A stretch of DNA of 56,298 nucleotides, taken from Actinacidiphila epipremni (GTDB lineage: Bacteria > Actinomycetota > Actinomycetes > Streptomycetales > Streptomycetaceae). Each line of letters begins with the position of its first letter. Positions within the stretch are counted from its first letter, which is position 1. This document shows, piece by piece, positions 15,097 to 23,720 of the stretch. A program made the translations under genes and the position numbers. The stretch lies in assembly GCF_012034175.1 (NCBI RefSeq), contig NZ_JAATEJ010000040.1, positions 1 to 56,298 on the forward strand. The letters run 5' to 3'. The notes below the pieces were generated by a model. It worked only from the letters and a program-made list of their open reading frames with translations. It did no database searches and had not been told where the DNA came from.

Positions 15097-16200
15097 TCAG
15101 CAGATCCGCGGCAGCTGCTCGCCGACCGGCAGGTCCACCACCCGGGTGCCGCCCAGGCCCGTGCGGGCCACGACCATGCCCGGGTGGTCCGCCACCGCCT
15201 CGCCGACGACCGCCGCGCCCGCGCCCTGCGGATGCGCCCGCATCGCCGCCAGCACCGCGTCCGCGTGCCCGCGCGGCACGAACGCCACCAGCCGGCCCTC
15301 GTTGGCCACGTACATCGGGTCCAGCCCCAGCACCGCGCACGCGTTGGCCACCGCGGGCGGCACCGGGACGGCGCGCTCGTTCACCACCACGCCGACACGC
15401 GCCGCCCCGGCGATCTCGTTGAGCGACGCCGCCAGGCCGCCCCTGGTCGGGTCGCGCAGCACATGCAGGTCCGGCGTCACCTCCAGCATCGCCGCCACCA
15501 GCGAGCCCAGCGGCGCGGTGTCGCTGACGACCTCCACCCCGAACTCCAGGCCCTCGCGCACGCTCATCACCGCCACCCCGTGCGCGCCGATCGGCCCGCT
15601 GACGATCACCACGTCGCCGGGCACCACCCGCTGCGGGCGCAGGTCCACCCCGGCCGGGACGAGCCCGATGCCCGCCGTGTTGAGGTAGATCCCGTCGCCG
15701 TGCCCGGACTCCACGACCTTGGTGTCGCCGGTCGCCACCTCCACGCCCGCCGCCCGGGCCGCCGCGCCGATCGCCTGCGCGACCCGCGCGACCACCGCCA
15801 TCTCCACGCCCTCCTCCAGGATCACGGCGCAGGACAGGTACGCGGCCCGGGCGCCGCACATGGCCAGGTCGTTGACCGTGCCGTTGACCGCGAGGTCCCC
15901 GATGCAGCCGCCGGGGAAGAACAGCGGGCGCACCACGTAGGAGTCGGTCGAGAAGGCCAGCCGCGCCCCGCCGAGGGTGACCGCCGCCGCGTCGCCGAGC
16001 TGCGCCAGCACCTCACCGCCGAAGGCCGGCGCGAACACGTGCTCCACCAGCTCCGCCGACATCGCCCCGCCGCCGCCGTGCCCCATCACCACCCGCGGCT
16101 GGTCGCGCAGCGGCGCCGGGCACGTCCACCCCAGCATGTCCACCGGCGGCGGTCCCGCGGGCGCCGGGAAGGTCTCGGGCAGTCCGGACAGCTCAGACAA
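15097..16200 (-). CDS. hypE: Hydrogenase maturation protein HypE
   Basis: A 367-residue carbamoyl dehydratase that turns the carbamoyl group on its C-terminal cysteine into the cyanide ligand of the [NiFe] iron, working with HypF, HypC and HypD. The AIRS-type ATPase fold is evident (MGHGGGGAMS, DPTRGG) and the protein ends in PRIC, the canonical catalytic tail, with Cys367. The start used is a TTG at 16200 that overlaps hypD by 8 bases; a later start near Met22 is possible because the first 20 residues are Pro/Ala-rich. It follows hypD and is followed 3 bases later by the amidase-like gene. Confidence 0.95.
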   Translation of the reverse strand: MSELSGLPETFPAPAGPPPVDMLGWTCPAPLRDQPRVVMGHGGGGAMSAELVEHVFAPAFGGEVLAQLGDAAAVTLGGARLAFSTDSYVVRPLFFPGGCIGDLAVNGTVNDLAMCGARAAYLSCAVILEEGVEMAVVARVAQAIGAAARAAGVEVATGDTKVVESGHGDGIYLNTAGIGLVPAGVDLRPQRVVPGDVVIVSGPIGAHGVAVMSVREGLEFGVEVVSDTAPLGSLVAAMLEVTPDLHVLRDPTRGGLAASLNEIAGAARVGVVVNERAVPVPPAVANACAVLGLDPMYVANEGRLVAFVPRGHADAVLAAMRAHPQGAGAAVVGEAVADHPGMVVARTGLGGTRVVDLPVGEQLPRIC

Positions 16201-17317
16201 CGGAGGTCGCCTCCTGGCGCGCCGGGGCGGCGTCCAGCCGCCGGTAGAGGTAGTACGCCGCGCACGCGCCCTCGCTGGAGACCATCGTGGCCCCCAGCGG
16301 CGTCCGCGGGGTGCACACGGTGCCGAACGCCTCGCACTGGTGCGGCTTGAGCAGCCCCTGGAGCACCTCGCCGGCCCGGCAGGCCGCCGGCTCCACGGTG
16401 TCGATGCCGTGCACCGAGAAGCGGTGCTCGGCGTCGAACTCCCGGTAGCGCTCCGCCAGCCGCCAGCCGCTGCGCGGGATCACCCCGATACCGCGCCACG
16501 CCCGGTCGGTGACCTCGAAGACGTCGTCGAGCATCGCCCGCGCCGCCGGGTTGCCCTCGGCCCGCACCGCCCGCGGGTAGGCGTTGTCGACGGTGTGCTC
16601 ACCGCGCTCCAGCTGCTCCACCGTGCGCCGCACGCCCTCCAGGATGTCCAGCGGCTCGAAGCCGGTGACGACGATCGGCACCCGGTGCCGCTCGGCCAGC
16701 GCCGGATACTCGCCGGTGCCCATCACGCTGCACACATGCCCCGCCGCCAGGAACGCCTGCACCCGGCAGTCGGGGGAGCGCATGATCGCCTCGATCGCCG
16801 GCGGCACCCGCACATGCGACACCAGCAGGCTGAAGTTGCGGATGCCGAGCTTGCGCGCCTGGTGGACCGTCATGGCGTTGGGCGGCGCGGTCGTCTCGAA
16901 GCCGATGCCGAAGAAGACGACCTGGCGGTCCGGGTTCTGCTGCGCGATCCGCAGCGCGTCCAGCGGCGAGTACACCACCCGTACGTCGCCGCCCTCGCCG
17001 CGCACCCCGAACAGGTCGCGGCCGGTGCCCGGCACCCGCAGCATGTCGCCGAACGAGCAGAAGATCACCTCGGGCCGGGAGGCGATCTCCAGCGCCTTGT
17101 CGATGACCTCCAGCGGGGTCACGCACACCGGGCAGCCGGGCCCGTGGATCAGCTCCACCTCGTCGGGCAGCAGCTGGTCGATGCCGTGCCGGATGATGGT
17201 GTGGGTCTGGCCGCCGCACACCTCCATCAGCGCCCACGGCCGGGTGACGGTGGCGTGGATGCGGTCCAGCAGCCGCCGCGCCAGGTCCGGGTCCTGGAAC
17301 TCGTCGATGTACTTCAC
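16193..17317 (-). CDS. hypD: Hydrogenase maturation protein HypD
   Basis: A 374-residue iron-sulfur scaffold that, with HypC, assembles the Fe(CN)2CO unit. Conserved blocks are all present: MEVCGGQTHT with Cys34, HGPGCPVCVTP, GFETTAP, and a cysteine-rich C-terminal part that binds the [4Fe-4S] cluster (CRAGEVLQGL, PHQCEAFGTVC). The GTG at 17317 follows GGGAGG with a 7-base spacer and overlaps the hypC stop as GTGA, a sign of translational coupling. Reading further upstream in this frame would be antisense-like nonsense inside hypC. Confidence 0.96.
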   Translation of the reverse strand: MKYIDEFQDPDLARRLLDRIHATVTRPWALMEVCGGQTHTIIRHGIDQLLPDEVELIHGPGCPVCVTPLEVIDKALEIASRPEVIFCSFGDMLRVPGTGRDLFGVRGEGGDVRVVYSPLDALRIAQQNPDRQVVFFGIGFETTAPPNAMTVHQARKLGIRNFSLLVSHVRVPPAIEAIMRSPDCRVQAFLAAGHVCSVMGTGEYPALAERHRVPIVVTGFEPLDILEGVRRTVEQLERGEHTVDNAYPRAVRAEGNPAARAMLDDVFEVTDRAWRGIGVIPRSGWRLAERYREFDAEHRFSVHGIDTVEPAACRAGEVLQGLLKPHQCEAFGTVCTPRTPLGATMVSSEGACAAYYLYRRLDAAPARQEATSVV

Positions 17318-17670
17318 CGCAGCGCCTCCCGCGTGCCGTCCGTGCCGTCCGTGCCGTCCGTGGTGCCCGTGCCGTCCGCGCCCGGCGCCCCGGGGGCGCC
17401 GCCGCTGTGCGCCGCGGCCTCCCACGGGTCGCCGAACTCCTCCTGGAGCACGCCGAGCTCGGCGAACAGCTCCAGCGTGCGCAGCGCCGACTCCTCGTCG
17501 AGCCGCTGCAACGCGAAGCCGACGTGCACGATGGCGTACTCGCCCACCCGCAGGTCCGGCAGGTACTCCAGGCACACCTCCTTCACGACGCCGCCGAAGT
17601 CGACACTGGCCATCCGGGTGCCGTCCCGGTCCTCGATCTCCAGCACTCTGCCGGGCACCGCCAGGCACAT
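17314..17670 (-). CDS. hypC: Hydrogenase maturation chaperone HypC
   Basis: A 118-residue OB-fold chaperone that binds HypD and then the apo large subunit. The essential N-terminus MCLAVPG with Cys2 is intact, which fixes the ATG at 17670 (AAGGAGA is 6 bases upstream). The frame stays open to an ATG at 17757 that overlaps the hypF stop as ATGA, but starting there would bury Cys2, so it is rejected. The protein is longer than usual (about 75-95) because of a C-terminal extension ending in a Thr-Asp-Gly repeat encoded by 9-bp DNA repeats. Confidence 0.95.
   Translation of the reverse strand: MCLAVPGRVLEIEDRDGTRMASVDFGGVVKEVCLEYLPDLRVGEYAIVHVGFALQRLDEESALRTLELFAELGVLQEEFGDPWEAAAHSGGAPGAPGADGTGTTDGTDGTDGTREALR
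17333..17377. repeat. 9-bp tandem repeat GTGCCGTCC, five units, in hypC
   Basis: Units begin at 17333, 17342, 17351, 17360 (variant GTGGTGCCC) and 17369. They encode a Thr-Asp-Gly/Gly-Thr run at the HypC C-terminus. Because units are a multiple of three, slippage changes the tail length without breaking the hypD overlap. Confidence 0.8.
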
Positions 17671-17753
17671 GGGCTCTCCTTGCTGTGGGTGGGGGGATCC
17701 GTGGGATACGCGGGTGGACGCCGGGGCCGTCCGGTATGCGGGGGAGCGGCGGT

Positions 17754-20114
17754 TCATCCGCCCCCGCCGCGGCGGGCGGCGACCACGAGCTGGCCGAGCG
17801 CGAGGCCGCCGTCGTTGGGCGGCACCAGCCGGTGAAGCAGCACCGTGAAACCGTCGGCCCGCAGGCCCTCGGCGCAGCCCCGCGCCAGCAGCGCGTTGCC
17901 GAACACCCCGCCGGTCAGCGCGACGGTGTCCAGGCCGTGCCGCTCGCGGGCCGCCGCGCACACCTGCCGCACCAGCGCGGCGACCGCCCGGTGGAAGCGC
18001 GCCGCGACGCCGCCGGCGCCCACCCCGGCCCGCAGGTCCGCCACCACCGCGGCCAGCACCGGCCCGGGGTCGGCGACCAGCTCGGCGTCCCCGGCCGCGC
18101 CGGGCCGCAGCGCGAAGGCGTAACCGGGGTGCAGGCCGCCGCCGGGCCCGGCCGCCAGCGCCGCCGCCTCCAGCTCCACGGCCGGCTGCGCCTCGTAGCC
18201 GGCCAGCCGGCACACCCCGGCCAGCGACGACACCGCGTCGAACAGCCGCCCCATGCTGGAGGTCGGCACGCAGTTCAGCCCGCGCTCCAGCTGCCGCTCC
18301 AGCACCCGCAGTTCGTCCGGCGGGCAGGCCGCGACCGGCGGCAGGTCCGGCGCCCAGGCCAGGCCCGCGGCCCGCAGGTGCGCCAGCGCCATCCGGTACG
18401 GCCGGCGCACCGCCGCGTCGCCGCCGGGCAGCGGTACGTACGCCAGCCGGGCCAGCCGCGCGAAGCCGTCGTAGCCGGCGAGCAGGAACTCCCCGCCCCA
18501 CACCGCACCGTCGTCGCCGTAGCCCGTGCCGTCGAAGGCGACCCCGACGACCCGGCGGTCCGCGCCGAGCCCGTGCTCGGCCATCGCCGCCGCCACATGC
18601 GCGTGGTGGTGCTGCACCCGCACCACCGGCCGGCCCTCGGCGTGCGCCCGCGCCCACGCCGCCGAGCGGTAGCGCGGATGCCGGTCGGCGGCCAGCACCC
18701 GCGGCCGTACCGCCGTCACGTCCGACAGCTGCCCCAGCGCCTGCTCGAAGGCCCGGGTCGTGGCCAGGCCGTCCATGTCGCCGATGTGCCCGGACAGCCA
18801 CGCGCGCCGCCCGGCGCCCAGGCACAGCACGTTCTTCAGGTCCCCGCCGACCGCCAGCGCCGGCTCCACGTCCACCGGCAGCGCGACCGGCAGCGGCGCG
18901 TAGCCGCGCGAGCGGCGCACCAGCGACACCGCCCCGTCCACCACCCGCACCACCGAGTCGTCGCACGGCACCCGGATCGGCCGGTCGTGGACGAGGAAGG
19001 CGTCCGCGAGCGGCCCCAGCCTCTCCAGCGCCTCGGCGTCGTCGGTCACGATCGGCTCACCGGAGACGTTCCCGCTGGTCATCACCAGCGCCGCCGGCCC
19101 CGGCGGGTCCCCGGGCAGCCCCAGCAGCAGATGGTGCACCGGTGTGTACGGCAGCATCACCCCGATGTCGGGCGCCCCCGGCGCCACCGCGCCCGCGACG
19201 CCCGGGCGGCGCGGGCGCAGCAGCACGATGGGCCGTACCGGCCCGGTGAGCAGCTCCCGCTCCCGCGGCCCGGCCTGCGCGAGCCGCCCGGCGCCCGCGA
19301 GGTCGCGCACCATCACCGCGAACGGCTTGCCGCCGCGGGCCTTGCGCCGCCGCAGCAGCGCCACCGCGGCCTCGTCGCCGGCGTCGCACGCCAGGTGGTA
19401 GCCGCCCAGGCCCTTGACGGCGACGATCGCCCCCGAGGCCAGCAGCGCCCGGGCCGCCGCCACCGGGTCTCCGCCGCTGTCCGCGCCGCCGGTGTCCGGG
19501 CTGCCGGGGACGACGAGCCGCAGCCGCGGGCCGCAGTCGTGGCAGGCGATCGGCTGGGCGTGGAAGCGCCGGTCGGCCGGGTCGGCGTACTCCGCCGCGC
19601 ACGCCCCGCACATCGGGAAGCCGCCCATCGTGGTGTGCGCCCGGTCGTACGGCAGCCCGGTCACGATGGTCAGCCGCGGCCCGCAGTTGGTGCAGCTGAT
19701 GAACGGGTGGCGGTACCGCCGGTCGCCCGGGTCGGCGAGCTCGGCCAGGCAGTCCGCGCACGTCCCGGTGTCGGGCGGCACGAGCGTACGGACCGGGCCG
19801 CCGCCGCGTGAGGGCACGATGGCGAAGCCGCTGCCGCCGGTCACGGCCAGCTCGCACAGGTCCACCGACTCCACCGCGGCCAGCGGCGGCGCCCCCGGCC
19901 CGACCCGCTCGCAGAACCGGGCCACCGCGCCGGGTGGGCCCTCGACCTCCGCGACGACGCCGTCCCCGGTGTTGGTGACATGGCCGGCGAGCCCGAGGGA
20001 GGTCGCGAGCGCGTGCACGTAGGGGCGGAAGCCGACGCCCTGCACCACGCCCGTGACGGTCACCCGGCTGCGCCGCCGCGGCCCGGCGGCGGCCTCCACG
20101 GGGGCCTGCGTCAT
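17754..20114 (-). CDS. hypF: Carbamoyltransferase HypF
   Basis: A 786-residue enzyme that makes the carbamoyl-adenylate used for cyanide ligands and transfers the carbamoyl group to HypE. Domains in order: acylphosphatase-like (about 15-105, GVVQGVGFRPYV), two CxxC zinc-finger pairs (about 115-195, CADC, CTNC, CGAC, CHDC), a YrdC-like nucleotide domain (about 205-390) and a Kae1/TobZ-like C-terminal domain (about 400-780, HHHAHVAAAMAEHG, GGVFGN). All are intact and the length is normal. Its ATG at 20114 overlaps the hypB stop as ATGA. Confidence 0.96.
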   Translation of the reverse strand: MTQAPVEAAAGPRRRSRVTVTGVVQGVGFRPYVHALATSLGLAGHVTNTGDGVVAEVEGPPGAVARFCERVGPGAPPLAAVESVDLCELAVTGGSGFAIVPSRGGGPVRTLVPPDTGTCADCLAELADPGDRRYRHPFISCTNCGPRLTIVTGLPYDRAHTTMGGFPMCGACAAEYADPADRRFHAQPIACHDCGPRLRLVVPGSPDTGGADSGGDPVAAARALLASGAIVAVKGLGGYHLACDAGDEAAVALLRRRKARGGKPFAVMVRDLAGAGRLAQAGPRERELLTGPVRPIVLLRPRRPGVAGAVAPGAPDIGVMLPYTPVHHLLLGLPGDPPGPAALVMTSGNVSGEPIVTDDAEALERLGPLADAFLVHDRPIRVPCDDSVVRVVDGAVSLVRRSRGYAPLPVALPVDVEPALAVGGDLKNVLCLGAGRRAWLSGHIGDMDGLATTRAFEQALGQLSDVTAVRPRVLAADRHPRYRSAAWARAHAEGRPVVRVQHHHAHVAAAMAEHGLGADRRVVGVAFDGTGYGDDGAVWGGEFLLAGYDGFARLARLAYVPLPGGDAAVRRPYRMALAHLRAAGLAWAPDLPPVAACPPDELRVLERQLERGLNCVPTSSMGRLFDAVSSLAGVCRLAGYEAQPAVELEAAALAAGPGGGLHPGYAFALRPGAAGDAELVADPGPVLAAVVADLRAGVGAGGVAARFHRAVAALVRQVCAAARERHGLDTVALTGGVFGNALLARGCAEGLRADGFTVLLHRLVPPNDGGLALGQLVVAARRGGGG

Positions 20115-21079
20115 GACCGCGCGGTCACCGCGCCGGGCCGCCCGCTCGCGGCGGCGTGCCCCGGGGCGGGTTCGCGCGTGCCTTCGGGTGTGTCCTCGTG
20201 CGGGTGAGGGCGCCCGGGCGCGTGCGCGCCGCCCTGCGCGTGCGCGTGGGACGCCGGAAGGGCGTGCGGATGCGCGTGCACGCCCTCCGGCGCACCGCCG
20301 TGCCCGTGGTCATGCATGCGGTCGTGCGTGTGCTCGTCCTCGTGCGGGTGAGCGTGCCCGTGGCCGCCGTGCGTGTGCCCCGCCGCCGTGCCGCCGCGCG
20401 CCATGACCGGCGCGTGCACCGGCCCGCCGTCCGCCGCGGCCGTCGCCCGGTCCAGCAGCGCCCCGGCGCCCAGCCCGCCGCGCACCGACGTCAGCAGCAC
20501 CTCCACGCCCGGGTTGACCTGCTCCACATGCGCCCGGAAGGCCGCCTCGTCGAAGCCCACCGCCTGCGCCAGGTCCGCCTTGGTCACCACTACCAGATGG
20601 GCGAGACCGAAGGCGGCCGGGTACTTCAGCGGCTTGTCCTCGCCCTCGGTCACCGAGGCCAGCGCCACCCGCAGCGTCTCGCCGAGGTCGTAGGAGGCCG
20701 GGCACACCAGGTTGCCGACGTTCTCCACGAAGAGCAGCCGCGTGCCGTCCGGCAGCCAGCCGTCGAGGTGCCGGGCGAGCATGTGCGCCTCCAGGTGGCA
20801 CAGCCCGTCGGTGAGCACCTGCTTGACGGGCGCACCGGACCTGGCGAGCCGTCTGGCGTCGTTCTCCGTCGCGAGGTCCGCGGTCAGCGCCGCGACCGGC
20901 AGGCCGCGCTCGCCGGCGAGCAGCAGCTCCTGCTCCAGCAGCGCGGTCTTCCCGCTGCCGGGGCTGGAGAGCAGGTTGACCACCGTCGTGCCGCGCGCGG
21001 CGAGCCCGGCGCGCAACTCCTGCGCCCGGACGTCGTTGCCCGCCAGTACGGCCTGCTGCAGGTCCACCACTCGGCACAT
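20111..21079 (-). CDS. hypB: Nickel-insertion GTPase HypB with C-terminal His-rich tail
   Basis: A 322-residue GTPase that, with HypA, loads nickel into the hydrogenase large subunit. The P-loop is SSPGSGKTAL (residues 38-47) and the G-domain metal site Cys94-His95 is present. HypB proteins often carry nickel-storing histidines at the N-terminus; here the N-terminus is short and lacks both a His stretch and the CxxCGC motif. Instead residues 222-308 form a tail with 21 histidines, mostly as His-x pairs. That makes it look like a nickel store moved to the other end. The ATG at 21079 is 3 bases from the hypA stop; the gene overlaps hypF by 4 bases. Confidence 0.95.
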   Translation of the reverse strand: MCRVVDLQQAVLAGNDVRAQELRAGLAARGTTVVNLLSSPGSGKTALLEQELLLAGERGLPVAALTADLATENDARRLARSGAPVKQVLTDGLCHLEAHMLARHLDGWLPDGTRLLFVENVGNLVCPASYDLGETLRVALASVTEGEDKPLKYPAAFGLAHLVVVTKADLAQAVGFDEAAFRAHVEQVNPGVEVLLTSVRGGLGAGALLDRATAAADGGPVHAPVMARGGTAAGHTHGGHGHAHPHEDEHTHDRMHDHGHGGAPEGVHAHPHALPASHAHAQGGAHAPGRPHPHEDTPEGTREPAPGHAAASGRPGAVTARS

Positions 21080-21082
21080 GCT

Positions 21083-21484
21083 TCAGCGCTCCTCACCGGT
21101 CGGTTGCCGTTCCCGGCGCTGCCCGCCGGATGTGCCGGCGTCGTCGAACCGCACGCCGGTGATCTGCAGTTCACGGCCCGAGACCAGCTCGGCGGCGGCC
21201 GTGCCGCACACCGGGCAGCACAGGTCCGGCGGCATCCCGACCGCCCACTCGTCCGCGCACGGCAGGCACCGGGCGCGCCCCGGCACGGTCTCGGTGACCA
21301 GCCGGGCGTCGGCGAGCAGCGTGCCCTCGCAGCCGAGCCCGAAGCCGAACGACAGCGCGTCGGGCACCACTCCGGCCAGCTCGCCGACCTGGAGGTGGAC
21401 GCTGTGCACACCGGTGGCGCCGGCGGACCGCGCCGCCTGCTCCACCTGCTCGATCACCGCCATCGCGATGGACATCTCGTGCAT
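21083..21484 (-). CDS. hypA: Nickel metallochaperone HypA
   Basis: A 133-residue nickel chaperone. The N-terminus MHEMSIAMAV supplies His2 and Glu3 of the nickel site, and the zinc site is formed by CLPC (Cys73, Cys76) and CCPVC (Cys90, Cys93). Its C-terminal 20 residues are a polar extension. The ATG at 21484 is fixed by the required MHE start and follows AGGGG. It is followed at 3 bases by hypB. Upstream, 158 bases separate it from the DUF6893 ORF; nothing convincing is seen in that gap. Confidence 0.95.
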   Translation of the reverse strand: MHEMSIAMAVIEQVEQAARSAGATGVHSVHLQVGELAGVVPDALSFGFGLGCEGTLLADARLVTETVPGRARCLPCADEWAVGMPPDLCCPVCGTAAAELVSGRELQITGVRFDDAGTSGGQRRERQPTGEER

Positions 21485-21642
21485 CGTTCATCCCCTGCCG
21501 ACCGGCCGCCCGGCTCCACTAAAGGACCCGGCGGCGCCGCCCGGCCGCCGCCACGCGGCCGGCGCCGCGCGCGACTACCCGTTCGGCGCAAGGCGCCCCG
21601 CGCTGATGCCGCGCGCCGGCGCACCGGCCCACCGCCCACGGG

Positions 21643-21750
21643 TCACATCGCGCGCATCCGCAAGTAGCGCCGGATGTCCGGGAGTACCTGCGCCAGCGCC
21701 GCACCCATGGCCGCCGCGACGGCCCCGACGGTCAGCAACTTCTTCACCAT
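21643..21750 (-). CDS. DUF6893-like 35-residue protein
   Basis: A very small protein of 35 residues: a basic start (MVKKLL), one hydrophobic alanine-rich helix (TVGAVAAAMGAALAQVL) and a basic tail (PDIRRYLRMRAM). It resembles the DUF6893 family of small proteins that I recall beside actinobacterial hydrogenase genes. The ATG at 21750 is 3 bases after the stop of the maturation protease (21754), so it belongs to the operon. It could be a single-helix membrane peptide or a subunit-stabilising peptide; the function is unknown. Its size means gene finders often miss it. Confidence 0.7.
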   Translation of the reverse strand: MVKKLLTVGAVAAAMGAALAQVLPDIRRYLRMRAM

Positions 21751-21753
21751 GGC

Positions 21754-22326
21754 TTACGTGTTCCTCTCGTGTGCGACCGCTGCCGCGGCCGGTTCGTCCG
21801 CGCCGACCAGGTCGCGCACCAGCCCGACCGCCGCCGGCACCGCCGCCCGCACCTGCGGGCTCAGGCCCATGGCCTCGGTCACCGAGGCCGGCTCGCAGCC
21901 CACGACCGTCACCCGGCGCGGGGGAGTGCCGCCGGTGCCCGCGCACAGCGTGCCCAGCAGCGCCAGCACCGCGTCCGGCGTCATCCGGTGCCCGTCCAGG
22001 ACCGCGTCGGGGCTCTCGATCGCCCCGCACTCCCCGGCGTCCAGGACGTACAGCGTCCCGGGCGCACCGCCCCGCGCGGTCGCGTCGACCAGCACGAAGG
22101 TGTCGTAGCCCTCCAGCAGCCGGTACGCCAGGTCCACGCCGCGCACCCCGGAGTCCAGCACCTCGACCCCGGCGGGCAGCCCGCCGGCCGCGGACAGCTG
22201 CCGTACGGTCTCCACGCCGAAGCCGTCGTCGCCGAGGAAGATGTTGCCGACCCCCGCCACCAGCGTCCGCCCGCGCGCTTCCGGTCCCGCGGACCGCGCG
22301 CCCGCGGCGGGCCCGGCCGCGTTCAC
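21754..22326 (-). CDS. Hydrogenase large-subunit C-terminal maturation protease
   Basis: A 190-residue endopeptidase of the HybD/HupD family that removes the C-terminal tail of the [NiFe] large subunit after nickel insertion. The motif GVGNIFLGDDGFGVE carries the first nickel-sensing acidic residue, DSGVRGVDL the second, and DGHRMTPD the histidine. HhyL in this operon has a 23-residue tail after its last nickel cysteine motif, a fitting substrate. The GTG at 22326 overlaps the upstream stop as GTGA, and the first 20 residues are an Ala/Gly-rich extension before the family core. DUF6893 follows 3 bases downstream. Confidence 0.92.
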   Translation of the reverse strand: MNAAGPAAGARSAGPEARGRTLVAGVGNIFLGDDGFGVETVRQLSAAGGLPAGVEVLDSGVRGVDLAYRLLEGYDTFVLVDATARGGAPGTLYVLDAGECGAIESPDAVLDGHRMTPDAVLALLGTLCAGTGGTPPRRVTVVGCEPASVTEAMGLSPQVRAAVPAAVGLVRDLVGADEPAAAAVAHERNT

Positions 22327-23720
22327 GCGTCCTCCAGCGGGCTGACCTCGTCGGGCTGGAAGTACAGGAACCGGCCCTGCTCGCGCCGGATGTCGGCGCC
22401 CGGGTCGCCGTCGACGGTGACGGCCAGGTGCACCCCGCCGTCCACGTCGTGCAGCACTGCCTCGACCAGCGCGCTGCGCCCGTGCAGGAAGAGGTCCTGC
22501 GCGTCGGTGCGGCGCAGCCCCGGCCGCAGCACCACCCGGCAGCCCGCGCCGACCTGCCGGCCGTCGACGACGACCCGGTCGGTTTCCGGGTCGACCGTGC
22601 GGTCGCCGCCCGGGTCCCACCACGGCGTGCCGGGCTCCGGCAGCAGGTCCACGTCACCGGCCGGCGTGTCCGGCCCGGTGACCTCGCGCAGCGACCGCAC
22701 CGCGCCGTGCAGCCGGTCCAGCACCTCGGGCGGCATCGAGTCGGCCAGGTCGATCACGGCGGCGGCCCGCGGGTCGGTGCCGCGCGCCTCCCGCTTCTCC
22801 TGCTCGGTCAGCGTCGCGGTGCGCAGCGCCAGGATCTCGTCGATCTCCAGGGCGTCGTAGAGCGCGCACGGGCTCTCCGGGGCGATCGCCGGATGGTCCT
22901 CCAGGATGATCGGCGACGCCAGCACCACGTCCGCGCCGCCCCCGCAGCCGGCCAGCACCGGCCAGGAGTGGACGTTCTCGCACTCCTGCACCGCCGCCTT
23001 CGCCCACTGCGGCGGATCGGTCTGCGACAGGAAGCGCCCGGCGTCCAGCCCCAGCATCAGATGCGCCGAGATCAGCGACCGCGGCAGCGCCGCCGCCCGC
23101 CCGGCCCCGCCCTCGACCGGCGGATCCGGCGCCCAGTCCGCGGTGTTGTCCACCACGGCGGTGAGCCGCCGGACCGCGTACGGCCCCGGCAGCTCCACCG
23201 CCGACAGCACGATCCGCCCGCGCAGCTCCTCGCGGGTGTGCACCAGCCGGCCCACCAGCCGCCCGCCGTCGTGCACGTCCTCGCTCTGCGTGCTCCCGGC
23301 GACGGTGAACGGCACAACGTGCCCGCCCTCCAGCTCCGCCACCGGCACCTCGACCTCGACCCGCTCCTCCACGCCCTCGTCCCAGGGCGTGAGCACCCGG
23401 TCGGCCAGCTCCAGCGCCTCGACGTCCGCGAAGCCCCCGCCGGGCAGGGCCTGCTGCACACTGCGCCGCCGGGCGTGCAGGAAGCGCAGCTCGGCGAAGA
23501 GCCGGGCACCGCGCCGCGGCTCCATCAGGACCTCGGTGCGCTGGAAGGCCGGCTCCCCGCTGCCCTCGCCCCACCGCGGCGGCACCAGCACGCCGAACTG
23601 CCACCGCAGCCGGTTCTTCGCCGCCGACGCCCGGTACGGATAGAGCACGTACCCCTCGAAGAGCACCGCGTCCGCCACCGCCCGCGCCGCCTCGAACCGC
23701 CCGGCCGCCCGCGCCGTCAC
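22323..23720 (-). CDS. Uncharacterised 465-residue hydrogenase-operon protein
   Basis: I do not recognise this family. The protein is acidic and soluble, without signal peptide or membrane helix. It has a Val/Glu-rich core (EERVEVEVPVAELEGG), an Asp-rich metal-coordinating-looking stretch near the middle, a cysteine-containing segment (CENVHS, LAGCGGG) and a C-terminal portion that ends EVSPLEDA. It shares 4-bp GTGA overlaps with DUF6084 upstream and the maturation protease downstream, so it is made in step with hydrogenase proteins. A role in assembly or in electron transfer from HhyS is an inference from position alone. Confidence 0.88.
   Translation of the reverse strand: MTARAAGRFEAARAVADAVLFEGYVLYPYRASAAKNRLRWQFGVLVPPRWGEGSGEPAFQRTEVLMEPRRGARLFAELRFLHARRRSVQQALPGGGFADVEALELADRVLTPWDEGVEERVEVEVPVAELEGGHVVPFTVAGSTQSEDVHDGGRLVGRLVHTREELRGRIVLSAVELPGPYAVRRLTAVVDNTADWAPDPPVEGGAGRAAALPRSLISAHLMLGLDAGRFLSQTDPPQWAKAAVQECENVHSWPVLAGCGGGADVVLASPIILEDHPAIAPESPCALYDALEIDEILALRTATLTEQEKREARGTDPRAAAVIDLADSMPPEVLDRLHGAVRSLREVTGPDTPAGDVDLLPEPGTPWWDPGGDRTVDPETDRVVVDGRQVGAGCRVVLRPGLRRTDAQDLFLHGRSALVEAVLHDVDGGVHLAVTVDGDPGADIRREQGRFLYFQPDEVSPLEDA

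Noticed and set aside
12802..16350. A 1182-codon plus-strand open frame
   Set aside because: Antisense to the amidase-like gene and hypE, with shadow composition.
17671..17757. HypC starting at 17757 with an ATGA overlap with hypF
   Set aside because: It would add 29 residues before Cys2, which must follow the initiator methionine for HypC to work.
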